From Holophagales bacterium (GTDB lineage Bacteria; Acidobacteriota; Holophagae; Holophagales; Holophagaceae), in the NCBI GenBank assembly GCA_031281385.1, contig JAITFL010000016.1, forward strand, positions 1 to 27,788: a stretch of DNA of 27,788 bases. Direction: 5' to 3'. This document shows, piece after piece, positions 7,658 through 15,044 of this stretch (the stretch's first letter is position 1; every line of letters begins with the position of its first letter). Both the position numbers and the translations under genes were made by a program. The notes beneath the pieces are model-generated. The model saw only the letters and a program-made list of their open reading frames with translations, was not told where the DNA came from and did not search any database.

Positions 7658-8382
7658 TCTGAATCCTCTATGCTACCCAAATCTTCTTCTTTGACCTGTT
7701 CGATGGCCTTGATCATTGCATCTTGCTTGGTATTCGTCCCGCTGCTGCCCGCCGAGCTGCTCCTAGAGGCAATCTGTGAGGCAGTGACGGACACGAACCT
7801 GATCATCTTTTTCAGTGCTTCGGGTGTATGAACCGTTAGCACCGCCTCTTGGTTGCCGGTGAATGCCCTTAGGGCGACCATGCCTTCCTCGCCCACGTCG
7901 CCGATGGCAACAGCCACCTTTAGGGCGGCTTTGAACCACTTGTTTTTCCAAAGATCATCTAAGGGCTTTTGGTAGTTGTCGGTGGGCTGGCCGTCCGAGA
8001 GCAAAAAGATAGCCGGCGCGTAAGAGCCTGACGCGTCGCCCATAAAACCGCTCTTTGACAATTTGTCGTTTAGCTCTTTGCACGCCGCGCCAAAATCTGT
8101 GAGGCCGCCCGCCGAGAGTTTGTTCCAGTGAAAGCCCGACACTTCCATGGGGGTGTGGGTGATCCACTTGGCTCCATTGGAAAATTCCAGCGCGGCGATT
8201 TTTATTTTTGCATCAGCGTTGTCGTCTGAAATTTCTTTGATGGCAGGTATCACGTCCTGAACGGCCGCATTCACCGCCCCGATGTTTTCTCCCGCCATAC
8301 TGCCAGAAGTGTCAACCACAAAAAATAGCACCATCGTGCGTCGGGCCACTTCTACTGCGCTATCATACATATTTTGTGACAT
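7648..8382 (-). CDS. TerY-like von Willebrand factor A domain protein
   Basis: I choose the ATG at 8382 because AGAGGAG lies 7 nt upstream; an in-frame TTG at 8388 is less likely. The 244 residues are a VWA domain with an intact metal-ion-dependent adhesion site: DTSGS (24-28), the downstream Thr in GGLTDFGAA, and the Asp of LLSDGQPTD. The phrase FFVVDTSGSM followed by a GAVNAAVQDVIPAI helix matches TerY of tellurite-resistance/stress loci. Unlike full-length TerY, no cysteine-rich TerY-C domain follows. That domain is encoded separately at 9780-10157. A short Ser/Gly-rich C-terminal tail ends in an acidic segment. It lies 17 nt after the kinase gene and is coupled to the phosphatase gene. 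Likely a metal-dependent scaffold controlled by phosphorylation. Confidence 0.9.
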   Translation of the reverse strand: MSQNMYDSAVEVARRTMVLFFVVDTSGSMAGENIGAVNAAVQDVIPAIKEISDDNADAKIKIAALEFSNGAKWITHTPMEVSGFHWNKLSAGGLTDFGAACKELNDKLSKSGFMGDASGSYAPAIFLLSDGQPTDNYQKPLDDLWKNKWFKAALKVAVAIGDVGEEGMVALRAFTGNQEAVLTVHTPEALKKMIRFVSVTASQIASRSSSAGSSGTNTKQDAMIKAIEQVKEEDLGSIEDSEWK

Positions 8383-8399
8383 CAGCAACTCCTCTCGCT

Positions 8400-9725
8400 C
8401 TAGCTTTGATGATTAATTGTAGCAGTGCCAGTGCCGAAATTGATGGCCTTCGTTGTTACGATAATAGCTACTTGGCCTTTGGTAATTTCTGCTTCGGCGT
8501 CATCGGTTTTTGTCACGACCCACGTGCTGTCGCTCGTGTTTTTAAGCCCCCACACTTGTTCGTTTTTTGGGCTTCTAACAACCTCGCCGCAAACAGTTTC
8601 ATAATCGTCGCTATGTGGATCAACGTGGCAGAGGTATAGCTTTTTGCCAGGGAACAGTGTCACGTTGTATTTCCCGCGCTTCAATACCGAAGGGCGCGGT
8701 ATTTTTATTCCGCAATTGATGCAGTTGCTATATTCTTCATCTGGGGGGACAAAGGTTTCAGCTCCGCAGGGGCAAGTGATGAGCATGTCGCGCAGTTGGA
8801 TGAACGTAGTTCGCCATTCAGCATCCGTCAAGCGGCGTGGGGTTTCGCCGCCCTTTGCCCTTATCATTGCCTCTTTGGAAAAAGCTTTAGTGAATTGCTC
8901 TCGTATGAGTTTTGGGTACATCGGCCAGTAGCGGATAACATTGCTGTGGACGGCGCGGACGGGAGTGTTTCTGTTGTCGTCCCTGTCGTAGATAAATAAG
9001 GGTTCGCGCCCGAATAGCCGTTTTTCCTCTTCATCGTCCAAAAGATCAACGTCGTTCACGCGCTGGCCCTCTAATGGGTGGTTGAGGAACAAGATCATGA
9101 ACAGGATTACCGCTAGGGAAAATTGGTCTGTGTCCACGTCGGGCCTAAAATCGCCGCGAACCACCTCTGGCGCCATATATCGGGCCTTGCCTGCAATGCC
9201 AAGGTTCTCGCCGTCAGGGGCGACATTGTCGTTGTCGCAGATAAGCGAGTCGCCGGTATTTGGGTCAAAGAAAAAGTTGCTGTCGTTGAGGTCTTGGTAT
9301 GAATAGCCCCTGCGGCGCAATTCGCGGAAGGCGCTGGTGATGTTAAGGCAAGCGTTGATGATGGCAGTAATAGAAGCAAAGCGGGCCTTCACCACAAGGA
9401 ACCTGCTAAGTTCTATCAGGTTTTTCTTCCGCAGTTCCATGACATAGCCAAAGCTGCCGCCGTCTTTGCGCTCTGTCAGGAACAAAGGCCACAAAAAAGA
9501 ATTGTTTGGCTTGCCTTTGCTGATGTTGTTCGCCAAATTTTTGTGGAACCTGTCAGGTTCGCGTATCACGCCCGTGTGGTACCACTTCAGCGCGTATTCT
9601 TCGCTGCCAACGGAAACACGATAAACCACGCCTTGGCCGCCTTCTCCAAGTTTCTCCTTCACGACCGCTGTGCCGCCACCCACTAGCGAAATTTTTGTGT
9701 TTGGCTCAAAATATCCAATGGCCAT
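8400..9725 (-). CDS. Serine/threonine protein kinase with C-terminal zinc ribbon and beta domain (TerY-P triad kinase)
   Basis: 441 residues. Kinase landmarks: glycine loop LGEGGQGVVY (26-35), ATP-anchoring Lys47 (YALKWY), catalytic loop YQDLNDSN (143-150) with Asp145, metal site ICDNDN (162-167) with Asp164 replacing DFG, and MAPE (184-187). Thus HRD is YQD and DFG is DND, both common in this clade, and the enzyme looks active. A zinc ribbon follows (C318, C320, C335, C338), then a beta-rich C-terminal part of about 90 residues ending GTGTATI that could be FHA-like. Kinases with such a tail belong to TerY-P triads together with PP2C and VWA proteins. The ATG at 9725 has AAGGGGGAAAC upstream. 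The gene follows the TerY-C gene by 54 nt. It has no membrane helix, so it is a cytoplasmic kinase. Confidence 0.92.
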   Translation of the reverse strand: MAIGYFEPNTKISLVGGGTAVVKEKLGEGGQGVVYRVSVGSEEYALKWYHTGVIREPDRFHKNLANNISKGKPNNSFLWPLFLTERKDGGSFGYVMELRKKNLIELSRFLVVKARFASITAIINACLNITSAFRELRRRGYSYQDLNDSNFFFDPNTGDSLICDNDNVAPDGENLGIAGKARYMAPEVVRGDFRPDVDTDQFSLAVILFMILFLNHPLEGQRVNDVDLLDDEEEKRLFGREPLFIYDRDDNRNTPVRAVHSNVIRYWPMYPKLIREQFTKAFSKEAMIRAKGGETPRRLTDAEWRTTFIQLRDMLITCPCGAETFVPPDEEYSNCINCGIKIPRPSVLKRGKYNVTLFPGKKLYLCHVDPHSDDYETVCGEVVRSPKNEQVWGLKNTSDSTWVVTKTDDAEAEITKGQVAIIVTTKAINFGTGTATINHQS

Positions 9726-9779
9726 GTTTCCCCCTTTTTGACAATAATTCTGGCTGTTTCAGGCTTCCTTAGCGTAATT

Positions 9780-10157
9780 TCAGAATGCTCCGGCGTTGAC
9801 GTTAAATGATTCGGAATATGAAAGGTTGTCCGCTTTGGTGTTGCACCAATAGCAAAAGACAGACTTACTTTTGCCATCGTAGCAGCTCGCTTTGCCGCAG
9901 GCGCAGAGAAGTAGGCCGGGGGAGCCGCAATAGGGGCAGCCTGGAAAGTCCGAAGAGGCTTTTAGCGAGCCAGTTATCGGTGTCCTGTCAAAGCCCTCGC
10001 GCTTTGCCTGGGATTCATCTATCCGAAACGCCCAAGTCCTCACCCAGTCGTTGCCCCTCTTTTCGAGGCGGATGCCAAACGTCTTGTTGTGATTGCAGCA
10101 TTTGGACAATATTATTTGCGCTTCTGTCGCAGTTTCGTCAAAATTGTTGTAGCCCAT
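9780..10157 (-). CDS. Stand-alone TerY-C metal-binding domain protein
   Basis: 125 residues. The segment FGIRLEKRGNDWVRTWAFRID followed by a DFPGCPYCGSPGLLLCACGKASCYDG and VFCYWC cysteine array matches, from memory of the family, the TerY-C domain. That domain normally forms the C-terminus of TerY behind its VWA domain. Eight or so cysteines in Cx2C, CxC and Cx2C pairs suggest two bound zinc ions. Here it is a separate gene and the first of the operon, with the kinase between it and the VWA gene. This looks like a split TerY. The ATG at 10157 has AGGGGGC upstream. A candidate promoter lies immediately before it. The family call is good but made without a search. Confidence 0.82.
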   Translation of the reverse strand: MGYNNFDETATEAQIILSKCCNHNKTFGIRLEKRGNDWVRTWAFRIDESQAKREGFDRTPITGSLKASSDFPGCPYCGSPGLLLCACGKASCYDGKSKSVFCYWCNTKADNLSYSESFNVNAGAF

Positions 10158-10174
10158 GTCAAACTGCCCCCTGA

Positions 10175-10202
10175 GTTATATTTTATCCTGACCCAATTGC
10201 AA
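10175..10202 (-). promoter_or_regulatory. Candidate sigma-70 promoter of the TerY-P operon
   Basis: On the minus strand TTGCAA (10202-10197), a 16-base spacer and TATAAC (10180-10175) lie just upstream of the first gene of the operon. The -35 box falls inside the R1 repeat, so the repeat itself may supply part of the promoter. The leader would be only about 10 nt. This is a pattern match only. Confidence 0.4.
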
Positions 10203-10233
10203 AACTCTGACATTTTTGGGCTGCGTGGCCCCG
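10197..10233 (+). repeat. Flanking direct repeat, right copy (R1)
   Basis: This is the partner of 3787-3822, in the same orientation, with 23 identical bases at its left end. It lies between the start of the TerY-P operon and murC. It is followed by a run of ATTGACAAT/ACAATTGACGATTGACAATT units (10241-10272) of the kind also found at 11858-11889. Confidence 0.8.
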
Positions 10234-10240
10234 ATTGGCG

Positions 10241-10272
10241 AATTGACAATGAACAATTGACGATTGACAATT
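10241..10272. repeat. ATTGACAAT-type simple repeat (R4, copy 1)
   Basis: Degenerate units of (C)AATTGAC/ATTGACAAT are strung together over about 32 bases. The same pattern occurs at 11858-11889, so the units lie on both sides of murC. I see no gene in it. Confidence 0.7.
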
Positions 10273-10278
10273 GTGGAT

Positions 10279-10305
10279 GCGGGCTTTGCCCGCGCTGGTT
10301 TTTTA
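10279..10305 (+). terminator. Candidate hairpin terminator upstream of murC
   Basis: GCGGGC (10279-10284), a TTT loop and GCCCGC (10288-10293) form a perfect 6-bp GC stem, followed after a few bases by a run of six T. It points toward murC but ends no visible plus-strand gene. It may protect murC from read-through, or belong to the repeat. Confidence 0.4.
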
Positions 10306-10414
10306 ATCGGGCGGCGCCTATTGTGTGGCAGCTTTCAGCAATTGGATAAGTTATATGCGATGGTTGCGGGTTTTGCAAACGCCTCAACTATTATCGTTAC
10401 CATAAGGAAACGCG

Positions 10415-11779
10415 ATGTTCGGCAAGGTTCAAAACATTCATTTCGTTGGCATCGGCGGCATAGGGATGTCGGGGATTGCAGAGGTGCTCATCAATTTGGG
10501 ATTTAGCGTGAGCGGGTCAGACGTCAAGTCGGGCCCAGTGACAGAAAGGCTTTCCCATCTGGGCGCGAAAATCCGCATAGGACACGATGCAAGCTGCGTA
10601 GCCGAGGCCCATGTGGTTGTAGTCTCCAGCGCAGTGAAACCAGACAACCCAGAAGTGCTGGCGGCACATGAAGCCAAAGTGCCAGTTATCCCTCGCGGCG
10701 AAATGCTGGCCGAGCTGATGAGGATGAAAGAAGGCATTGCCGTTGCCGGCTCCCACGGCAAGACGACCACCACGAGCATGATAGCCCACATCCTCAGCGA
10801 CGGGGGGCTAGACCCAACCATCGTCGTCGGCGGCAAGCTGGGCATATTGGGCTCCAACGCAAAACTGGGCAAGGGGCCAACACTGGTAGCCGAGGCCGAT
10901 GAATCCGACGGCAGTTTTTTGCTTCTCAGCCCCACATTCGCCGTAGTCACCAACATTGACCGCGAACACCTGGATCACTACAAAGACTTGGGCGAAATAA
11001 AAGAAGCATTTGTCGCCTTTGCCAACAAGGTGCCCTTTTACGGCTGCGCCTTGGTCTGCATGGACTGTCCCAGCGTCGCTTCCATACGCCCCCAGTTGCG
11101 CCGCCAAGTGAGAACCTATGGCACCACTCCCCAAGTAGATATACAGGCCCGCAACATAAAACAGGATGGCACCCGCACATACTTTGACGTCAGGGCATTC
11201 GGGCAGGATTTGGGCGCGTTTGCCCTAAACGTGCCTGGCCGCCACATGGTTCTTAACGCCCTAGCCGCAATAGGCATGGGGCTAGAGATGGGCGTCGAAG
11301 CGCAAGCCATACGCACCTCACTAAAAGAATTTTCGGGCGCCGAGCGCAGGTTCACATTCAAAGGCGAAAGACAAGGTGTCATGGTGGTTGACGACTACGG
11401 CCACCACCCAACAGAGATAGCCGCCACGCTGGCCGGAGCGAGAGCTGGCTTTCCCGACCGCCGCATAGTAGTAGCCTTCCAGCCGCACCGCTACACAAGG
11501 ACAAAGGCCCTGATGGATGAATTTGCCAGCGCGTTTTTCGAGGCCGACGTCGTGGTGATAAGCGACATATATCCAGCCAGCGAAGCCCCAATCCCCGGAC
11601 TGACGGGCCAGACACTGGTTGACGCACTGCGCTCCGTTGGACAAAGGGGAGTCCACTACGTTCCCGAAATCCACGACATGCCAAAGGCCCTGGCAAAGCT
11701 GACGCAGCCAAAGGACATGCTTATCACATTCGGCGCCGGCAGCATAACGCAGGTGGGCCCAGCCTTCCTTGCACTATGA
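10415..11779 (+). CDS. murC: UDP-N-acetylmuramate--L-alanine ligase
   Basis: 454 residues, the normal MurC length. The N-terminal UDP-binding fold starts HFVGIGGIGMSGIAEVL (9-25). The ATP loop is GSHGKTTT (112-119), followed by VAEADESDGSF, NIDREHLDHY, YGHHPTEI and FQPHRYTR. All are diagnostic Mur-ligase motifs. The enzyme adds L-alanine to UDP-MurNAc with ATP in the cytoplasm, the first step of the peptide stem of peptidoglycan. The ATG at 10415 has AAGGAA upstream. It stands alone here, not inside a dcw cluster. The start of the fold is intact and there is no frameshift, so it should be functional. No other cell-wall gene lies nearby. Confidence 0.97.
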   Translation: MFGKVQNIHFVGIGGIGMSGIAEVLINLGFSVSGSDVKSGPVTERLSHLGAKIRIGHDASCVAEAHVVVVSSAVKPDNPEVLAAHEAKVPVIPRGEMLAELMRMKEGIAVAGSHGKTTTTSMIAHILSDGGLDPTIVVGGKLGILGSNAKLGKGPTLVAEADESDGSFLLLSPTFAVVTNIDREHLDHYKDLGEIKEAFVAFANKVPFYGCALVCMDCPSVASIRPQLRRQVRTYGTTPQVDIQARNIKQDGTRTYFDVRAFGQDLGAFALNVPGRHMVLNALAAIGMGLEMGVEAQAIRTSLKEFSGAERRFTFKGERQGVMVVDDYGHHPTEIAATLAGARAGFPDRRIVVAFQPHRYTRTKALMDEFASAFFEADVVVISDIYPASEAPIPGLTGQTLVDALRSVGQRGVHYVPEIHDMPKALAKLTQPKDMLITFGAGSITQVGPAFLAL

Positions 11780-11857
11780 AAGGACACATAACTTCTAACC
11801 AATTGGACAATTGAGCCTCTGGCACCTGATGGAGTGTTGTTCCCGCTTGAGGGGCCA

Positions 11858-11889
11858 AATTGACAATTGACAATTGATAGTTGACAATT
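11858..11889. repeat. ATTGACAAT-type simple repeat (R4, copy 2)
   Basis: AATTGACAATTGACAATTGA followed by TAGTTGACAATT closely resembles 10241-10272. The rest of the murC-DUF262 spacer (11780-11974) holds no gene I can support. Confidence 0.7.
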
Positions 11890-11974
11890 ATTGGGGTACT
11901 CATCAGTTGGTTTGCGTTCTTGGGCAAAATTACCATGTGCATAACGTCATTCAAAAACAAAAGGAAGGGCTGAA

Positions 11975-13180
11975 ATGGACTACACCGACCCAGAATACGA
12001 ATATTCGGACATAAAATCAGAATTGGCTGCGGACGGCAGCGATTCCGGGGTAGAGGCCGAAGTACATGCGCCATACCCCTTTGACGTGAAAAGAATTTCC
12101 ATCGTCCGCCGACAAATTTCGCTTTCCAACATTGTGAGAAGGATCAAAAGGGGTACCATTGTTGCAGCCAACATCCAGCGCGATGAAAACCTTTGGAACG
12201 AAGGGCAAAAGAGTAGGCTGATAGAATCACTGATGCTAAAGATACCCCTGCCCCTCTTTTACGTTGCAACAGACAACGATGATGTATTGACCATAGTAGA
12301 TGGTCTGCAGAGGATAAATTCCATCCGCCAGTTCATCATAGAAAATAAATACAGGCTCAAAGAGCTAGAATACCTTGACCAACTTATAGGCAAAGACTAT
12401 GCTTCCCTTCCGGAGGAGATGAAAATTAGGATAGAAGAAACAGAACTGGATTTTGTGATAATCAACCCCGATTCGCCGCCCGAAATACAGCGAAACATTT
12501 TCAGAAGGCTAAACACCGGGGGAGAACCCCTGACAGACCAAGAAATCAGGCACGCTCTGTACCAGGGCCATTCCACCAATTTGCTGAAAAACCTTGCAAA
12601 CACAAAAGAGTTTTTTGATGCTACGGATAACAAAGTCAATGACAGTCGAATGGCTGGGCAAGAATTGGTGCTGCGTTGTTTGGCTTTTTCAATGCTAGGA
12701 GTGTCGGAATATCGCAAAAATGAGGATATGGACTCCTTCCTTTCTGACGCGATGATGGCAATAAACCAGCTTTCGAGCGGCATCGAATGTAATGATATAA
12801 AACTAAGCAATAATCGCACAATAAGCAACAGCAATATCAGTGAATTAAAGAACAATTTTATTTTGGCCATGAAAAGGGCATACCAGTTGTTTGGCGATTA
12901 TGCATTTAGGATTTCTACACCATTAAAACGAGCCAAGACGCCAATCAATAAGTCTCTGTTTGAGGTATGGTCTGTCATATTAGGCAAGATGCCAGAATCG
13001 CAATTTAAAATATTATCTAAAAAACGCAATGCGCTTTACAAAAAACTGGATTTAGAGTTTGCAGACAGTACCTTGCCACCAAGGAGAAGCATCAGCTCAG
13101 ACAGTACAAAGATTGGAGGGGTAAAGGCGCGCCATGAGATAATTGGTAATATCGTCAAAGAGATACTTGGAGAGAAATAG
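11975..13180 (+). CDS. DUF262 (GmrS-like, ParB/Srx-fold) domain protein without an HNH domain
   Basis: 401 residues. VDGLQRINSIRQF (about 108-120) corresponds to the DGQQRLTTL motif of DUF262. NIFRRLNTGGEPLTDQEIRHAL (about 170-191) is the second conserved block. The N-terminal 40 residues are acidic and low in structure. DUF262 proteins are nucleotide-hydrolysing or DNA-linked proteins common in anti-phage loci. In GmrSD-type restriction enzymes the domain is joined to a DUF1524 HNH nuclease. No HNH motif is visible here; the C-terminus is Lys/Arg rich and ends EILGEK. The ATG has AGGAAGGG upstream. It has no partner gene on the same strand, so the function is unknown. Confidence 0.88.
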   Translation: MDYTDPEYEYSDIKSELAADGSDSGVEAEVHAPYPFDVKRISIVRRQISLSNIVRRIKRGTIVAANIQRDENLWNEGQKSRLIESLMLKIPLPLFYVATDNDDVLTIVDGLQRINSIRQFIIENKYRLKELEYLDQLIGKDYASLPEEMKIRIEETELDFVIINPDSPPEIQRNIFRRLNTGGEPLTDQEIRHALYQGHSTNLLKNLANTKEFFDATDNKVNDSRMAGQELVLRCLAFSMLGVSEYRKNEDMDSFLSDAMMAINQLSSGIECNDIKLSNNRTISNSNISELKNNFILAMKRAYQLFGDYAFRISTPLKRAKTPINKSLFEVWSVILGKMPESQFKILSKKRNALYKKLDLEFADSTLPPRRSISSDSTKIGGVKARHEIIGNIVKEILGEK

Positions 13181-13203
13181 TTTGTGAATTATATAGCCCC
13201 CGC

Positions 13204-13266
13204 CCTTCAAAACCAGAACAAGATGAATCCGTGGACAGGTATTCAACGAACTAATCAGCTTACCCC
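13204..13266 (+). repeat. 63-bp direct repeat R2, copy 1
   Basis: 58 of 63 positions equal 14713-14775. All five differences are A here and G there. Similarity continues weakly for about 25 more bases. The two copies bracket the Big2/DUF2911 gene pair. Confidence 0.88.
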
Positions 13267-13405
13267 GCGGAAGGCGCGAATGCGCTAGGCTGCGCCGAAA
13301 ATGGAGCGAGCGGCCATTAGGCGGGGAGCGGAACGGAAAGCGCAGTCGGAATCTATGAAAGCCGGTGCCAATCAATAGGGGAAACGCTATAATCTATGGG
13401 GACAG

Positions 13406-13452
13406 GGTGCCTCTGTGAAAACCCTATTTAAACAAAATTCGTTACATGGCCT
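13406..13452 (+). repeat. Dispersed repeat R3, copy a
   Basis: The pattern is GGTGCCTCTGTGAAAACCC, an ATTT-containing spacer, then AAATTCGTTACATGGCC. Related copies occur at 20025-20068 (minus), 25185-25233 (plus) and 26181-26216 (minus), all between genes. The shared core is GTTACATGGC. Confidence 0.7.
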
Positions 13453-13541
13453 CTTCTTTCCATGCCGTTTCTGCGTCTTTGAACCATCGTGTAGCAGATA
13501 ATCTTTCTTCCTCTTGTGCCGTTGATTTGCTTGGCAGGTCG

Positions 13542-14030
13542 TCATTCATCCTGCTCATGTTTTCTTCCTCTTCTGTGCATGAATCGCCAGTAGTATTCCT
13601 CAAAGAACCCCTCGCTTACGCATACTCTTCTTGTAGCGGTTTTCCCTCCATCGACTGTTGTAGCGGTTATTGTTGTTGATCCTATCTTTATCGAGGTCAC
13701 CGTTCCGTCTTGGTCTATTGTTGCTATGGTTGGGTCTTCGCTTTTCCATATGACTTGTTTATTTGTGGCATCGGGTGGTTCGATGTGCGCCGTAAGTTTC
13801 CAGCTTGCTCTTGGGTTCTCGACGTCTACCCGTTTGTTCTTGTCATATTCTATGTCTTGTTCAGTTCGCTCATAGCCATCTGGGTACTGATTGGATATAT
13901 AGATCCCCGTCACGGGTATCTTTGCGCTTTTGCCGTCTTGGGTGGCTTCTTCCTGAACAGGCTCTGGTCCACAGTTGGCCGACATTATGCAGAAGATCGT
14001 CGGGAATGTAATCGCGATTACGTTTTGCAT
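13542..14030 (-). CDS. Probable exported Big2 (bacterial Ig-like) domain protein
   Basis: 162 residues. The first 20 residues (MQNVIAITFPTIFCIMSANC) look like a signal sequence. The Cys20 region is not a good lipobox (SANC), so lipoprotein status is doubtful. Residues about 85-150 are one Big2-type Ig-like domain: QVIWKSEDPTIATIDQDGTVTSIKIGSTTITATT. Such domains occur in surface and adhesive proteins. The C-terminus is short, aromatic and basic (EEYYWRFMHRRGRKHEQDE). The gene lies 38 nt downstream of the DUF2911 gene and is probably co-transcribed with it. One Ig-like domain in so small a protein suggests a periplasmic or envelope accessory role rather than an adhesin. Confidence 0.8.
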   Translation of the reverse strand: MQNVIAITFPTIFCIMSANCGPEPVQEEATQDGKSAKIPVTGIYISNQYPDGYERTEQDIEYDKNKRVDVENPRASWKLTAHIEPPDATNKQVIWKSEDPTIATIDQDGTVTSIKIGSTTITATTVDGGKTATRRVCVSEGFFEEYYWRFMHRRGRKHEQDE

Positions 14031-14068
14031 GGTTCTCTTAGTGTTTGTTCCCTTGATCCACAGGATCG

Positions 14069-14659
14069 CTATAGGCTCAGATCAAAGGGGATCTTCAGCT
14101 TTTCCCAGCGCAGGTAGCAGGTGGCTCCGGTGGCCGACAGGTTTTCAAAGCCGAATTCCAGCCATTCGGTAAAAGCCGCCTCAGCCACAGGCTTGACAGT
14201 CACCCTTAGCGCGTCTTCCTCTTCCTTGTATCCAAAGCTGCCCCACCCAGAGCTATTTTTGCTGAAAATTATAGTCCATTCCTTGTCTTGCTCTGGAATC
14301 ATGTGCAGGCCGTACTTTCCAGCTTGCAGTTCCTTGCCCAGGATTTTCACGGGCTTGCTGAATTCAATGGTGGTTGTGGCATTGGCTCCAGCTCGCCAAG
14401 GAAAGGGCTTTGGGGCGTACTGGTTTGCTGGGGCTAGGCCGTAGGGGACAAGTTCGCCCCAGATTTTGCGCCCCTTGACGCCCGGCCGGCTGTAGGTGAT
14501 GGTGACGTCCGTATCTGGGCCGATGCGCTGCATGACCGAAGCCATTGGGCTGGCCGCAGCCCTTGGGGCCCTTGGTGTCTGCTGCTCCTGCGCCCAAAGG
14601 GGCGGCAATCCTCCGATAGCCAGCATCAGCAGCGCGGTCAAAAGTTTTGTGCTCTTCAT
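14069..14659 (-). CDS. Secreted DUF2911 protein
   Basis: I choose the ATG at 14659 because GGAGG lies 8 nt upstream and a signal peptide follows at once: MKSTKLLTALLMLAIGGLPPLWAQ, with likely cleavage after Ala. A longer open frame reaches back to 14878 but runs through the R2 repeat and has no ribosome site. The 196 residues match DUF2911: ITYSRPGVKGRKIWGELVPYG, APKPFPWRAGANATTTIEFSKPV, GKELQAGKYGLHMIP and WTIIFSKN-SGWGSFGY. It is a periplasmic beta-sandwich family of unknown function. It is first in a two-gene unit with the Big2 protein. Confidence 0.9.
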   Translation of the reverse strand: MKSTKLLTALLMLAIGGLPPLWAQEQQTPRAPRAAASPMASVMQRIGPDTDVTITYSRPGVKGRKIWGELVPYGLAPANQYAPKPFPWRAGANATTTIEFSKPVKILGKELQAGKYGLHMIPEQDKEWTIIFSKNSSGWGSFGYKEEEDALRVTVKPVAEAAFTEWLEFGFENLSATGATCYLRWEKLKIPFDLSL

Positions 14660-14699
14660 GGCGTTTGCCTCCAAAATTAGGGATGATCCCCCACCTGCC

Positions 14700-14705
14700 A
14701 TTATA
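14700..14705 (-). promoter_or_regulatory. Candidate -10 box of the DUF2911 gene
   Basis: TATAAT on the minus strand lies about 41 nt before the ATG at 14659 and at the downstream edge of R2 copy 2. The -35 box is poor (TTCCGG, 16-nt spacer). The repeat would therefore supply the -35 part. Confidence 0.45.
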
Positions 14706-14712
14706 GTATCAG

Positions 14713-14775
14713 CCTTCAAAACCGGAACAGGGTGAATCCGTGGACAGGTATTCAACGAACTGATCAGCTTGCCCC
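14713..14775 (+). repeat. 63-bp direct repeat R2, copy 2
   Basis: This is the partner of 13204-13266 (58/63 identical, transitions only). It overlaps the end of the doubtful small frame 14764-15030 and lies just upstream of the DUF2911 -10 box. Confidence 0.88.
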
Positions 14776-15030
14776 AAAAGGAAAGCCCGAATACGTCAGG
14801 ATGATGGCGAACAGGGCGGAAACAAACGTAACACCATCGCTGGCCAGTGTGCCGTGAATGTTGACAGCGGATCTGCATCTTGCATTTACCGCATCAGCAA
14901 TAGGATTTGGTTTGAGAAAACATGGGCGGCAAATCTGCACTATTTCTTTCAACAACTGTGTCTCAAAATCATTGGCACGTTCCTCGGCGCATCGAGAATC
15001 ATCACAGCGTACAACTGCCCAATAAGGCAT
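14764..15030 (-). CDS. Doubtful small Cys-rich protein downstream of the ATPase-protease
   Basis: An 88-codon frame begins 14 nt after the stop of the ATPase-protease gene. It has paired cysteines at the start (RCDDSRC, ICRPC) and a possible hydrophobic helix near the end (VTFVSALFAIILTYSGF). No ribosome site is visible, and the end runs into the R2 repeat, which may have truncated or replaced the original end. It resembles nothing I know. If it is not a gene, 14660-15044 is simply a repeat-bearing spacer. Confidence 0.3.
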   Translation of the reverse strand: MPYWAVVRCDDSRCAEERANDFETQLLKEIVQICRPCFLKPNPIADAVNARCRSAVNIHGTLASDGVTFVSALFAIILTYSGFPFGAS

Positions 15031-15044
15031 TGACGCATTTTAAA

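Larger units (their letters stand above)
13181..13541. other. Repeat-rich intergenic region, no supported gene
   Basis: This stretch lies between two convergent genes. It contains R2 copy 1 (13204-13266), a GC-rich, self-complementary stretch (13267-13345, for example AATGG...CCATT), and R3 copy a (about 13406-13452). Open frames here have no ribosome site and translate repeat sequence, so I do not call them. Confidence 0.6.

Noticed and set aside
13266..13345. Possible tRNA or cloverleaf in the GC-rich spacer
   Set aside because: Short self-complementary stretches exist, but no T-loop GTTCRA sequence or acceptor pairing can be found.
13097..13375. Minus-strand frame with LISSLNTCPRIH
   Set aside because: It is the translation of the R2 repeat and overlaps the end of the DUF262 gene. 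The same peptide appears upstream of DUF2911 for the same reason, and neither has a ribosome site.
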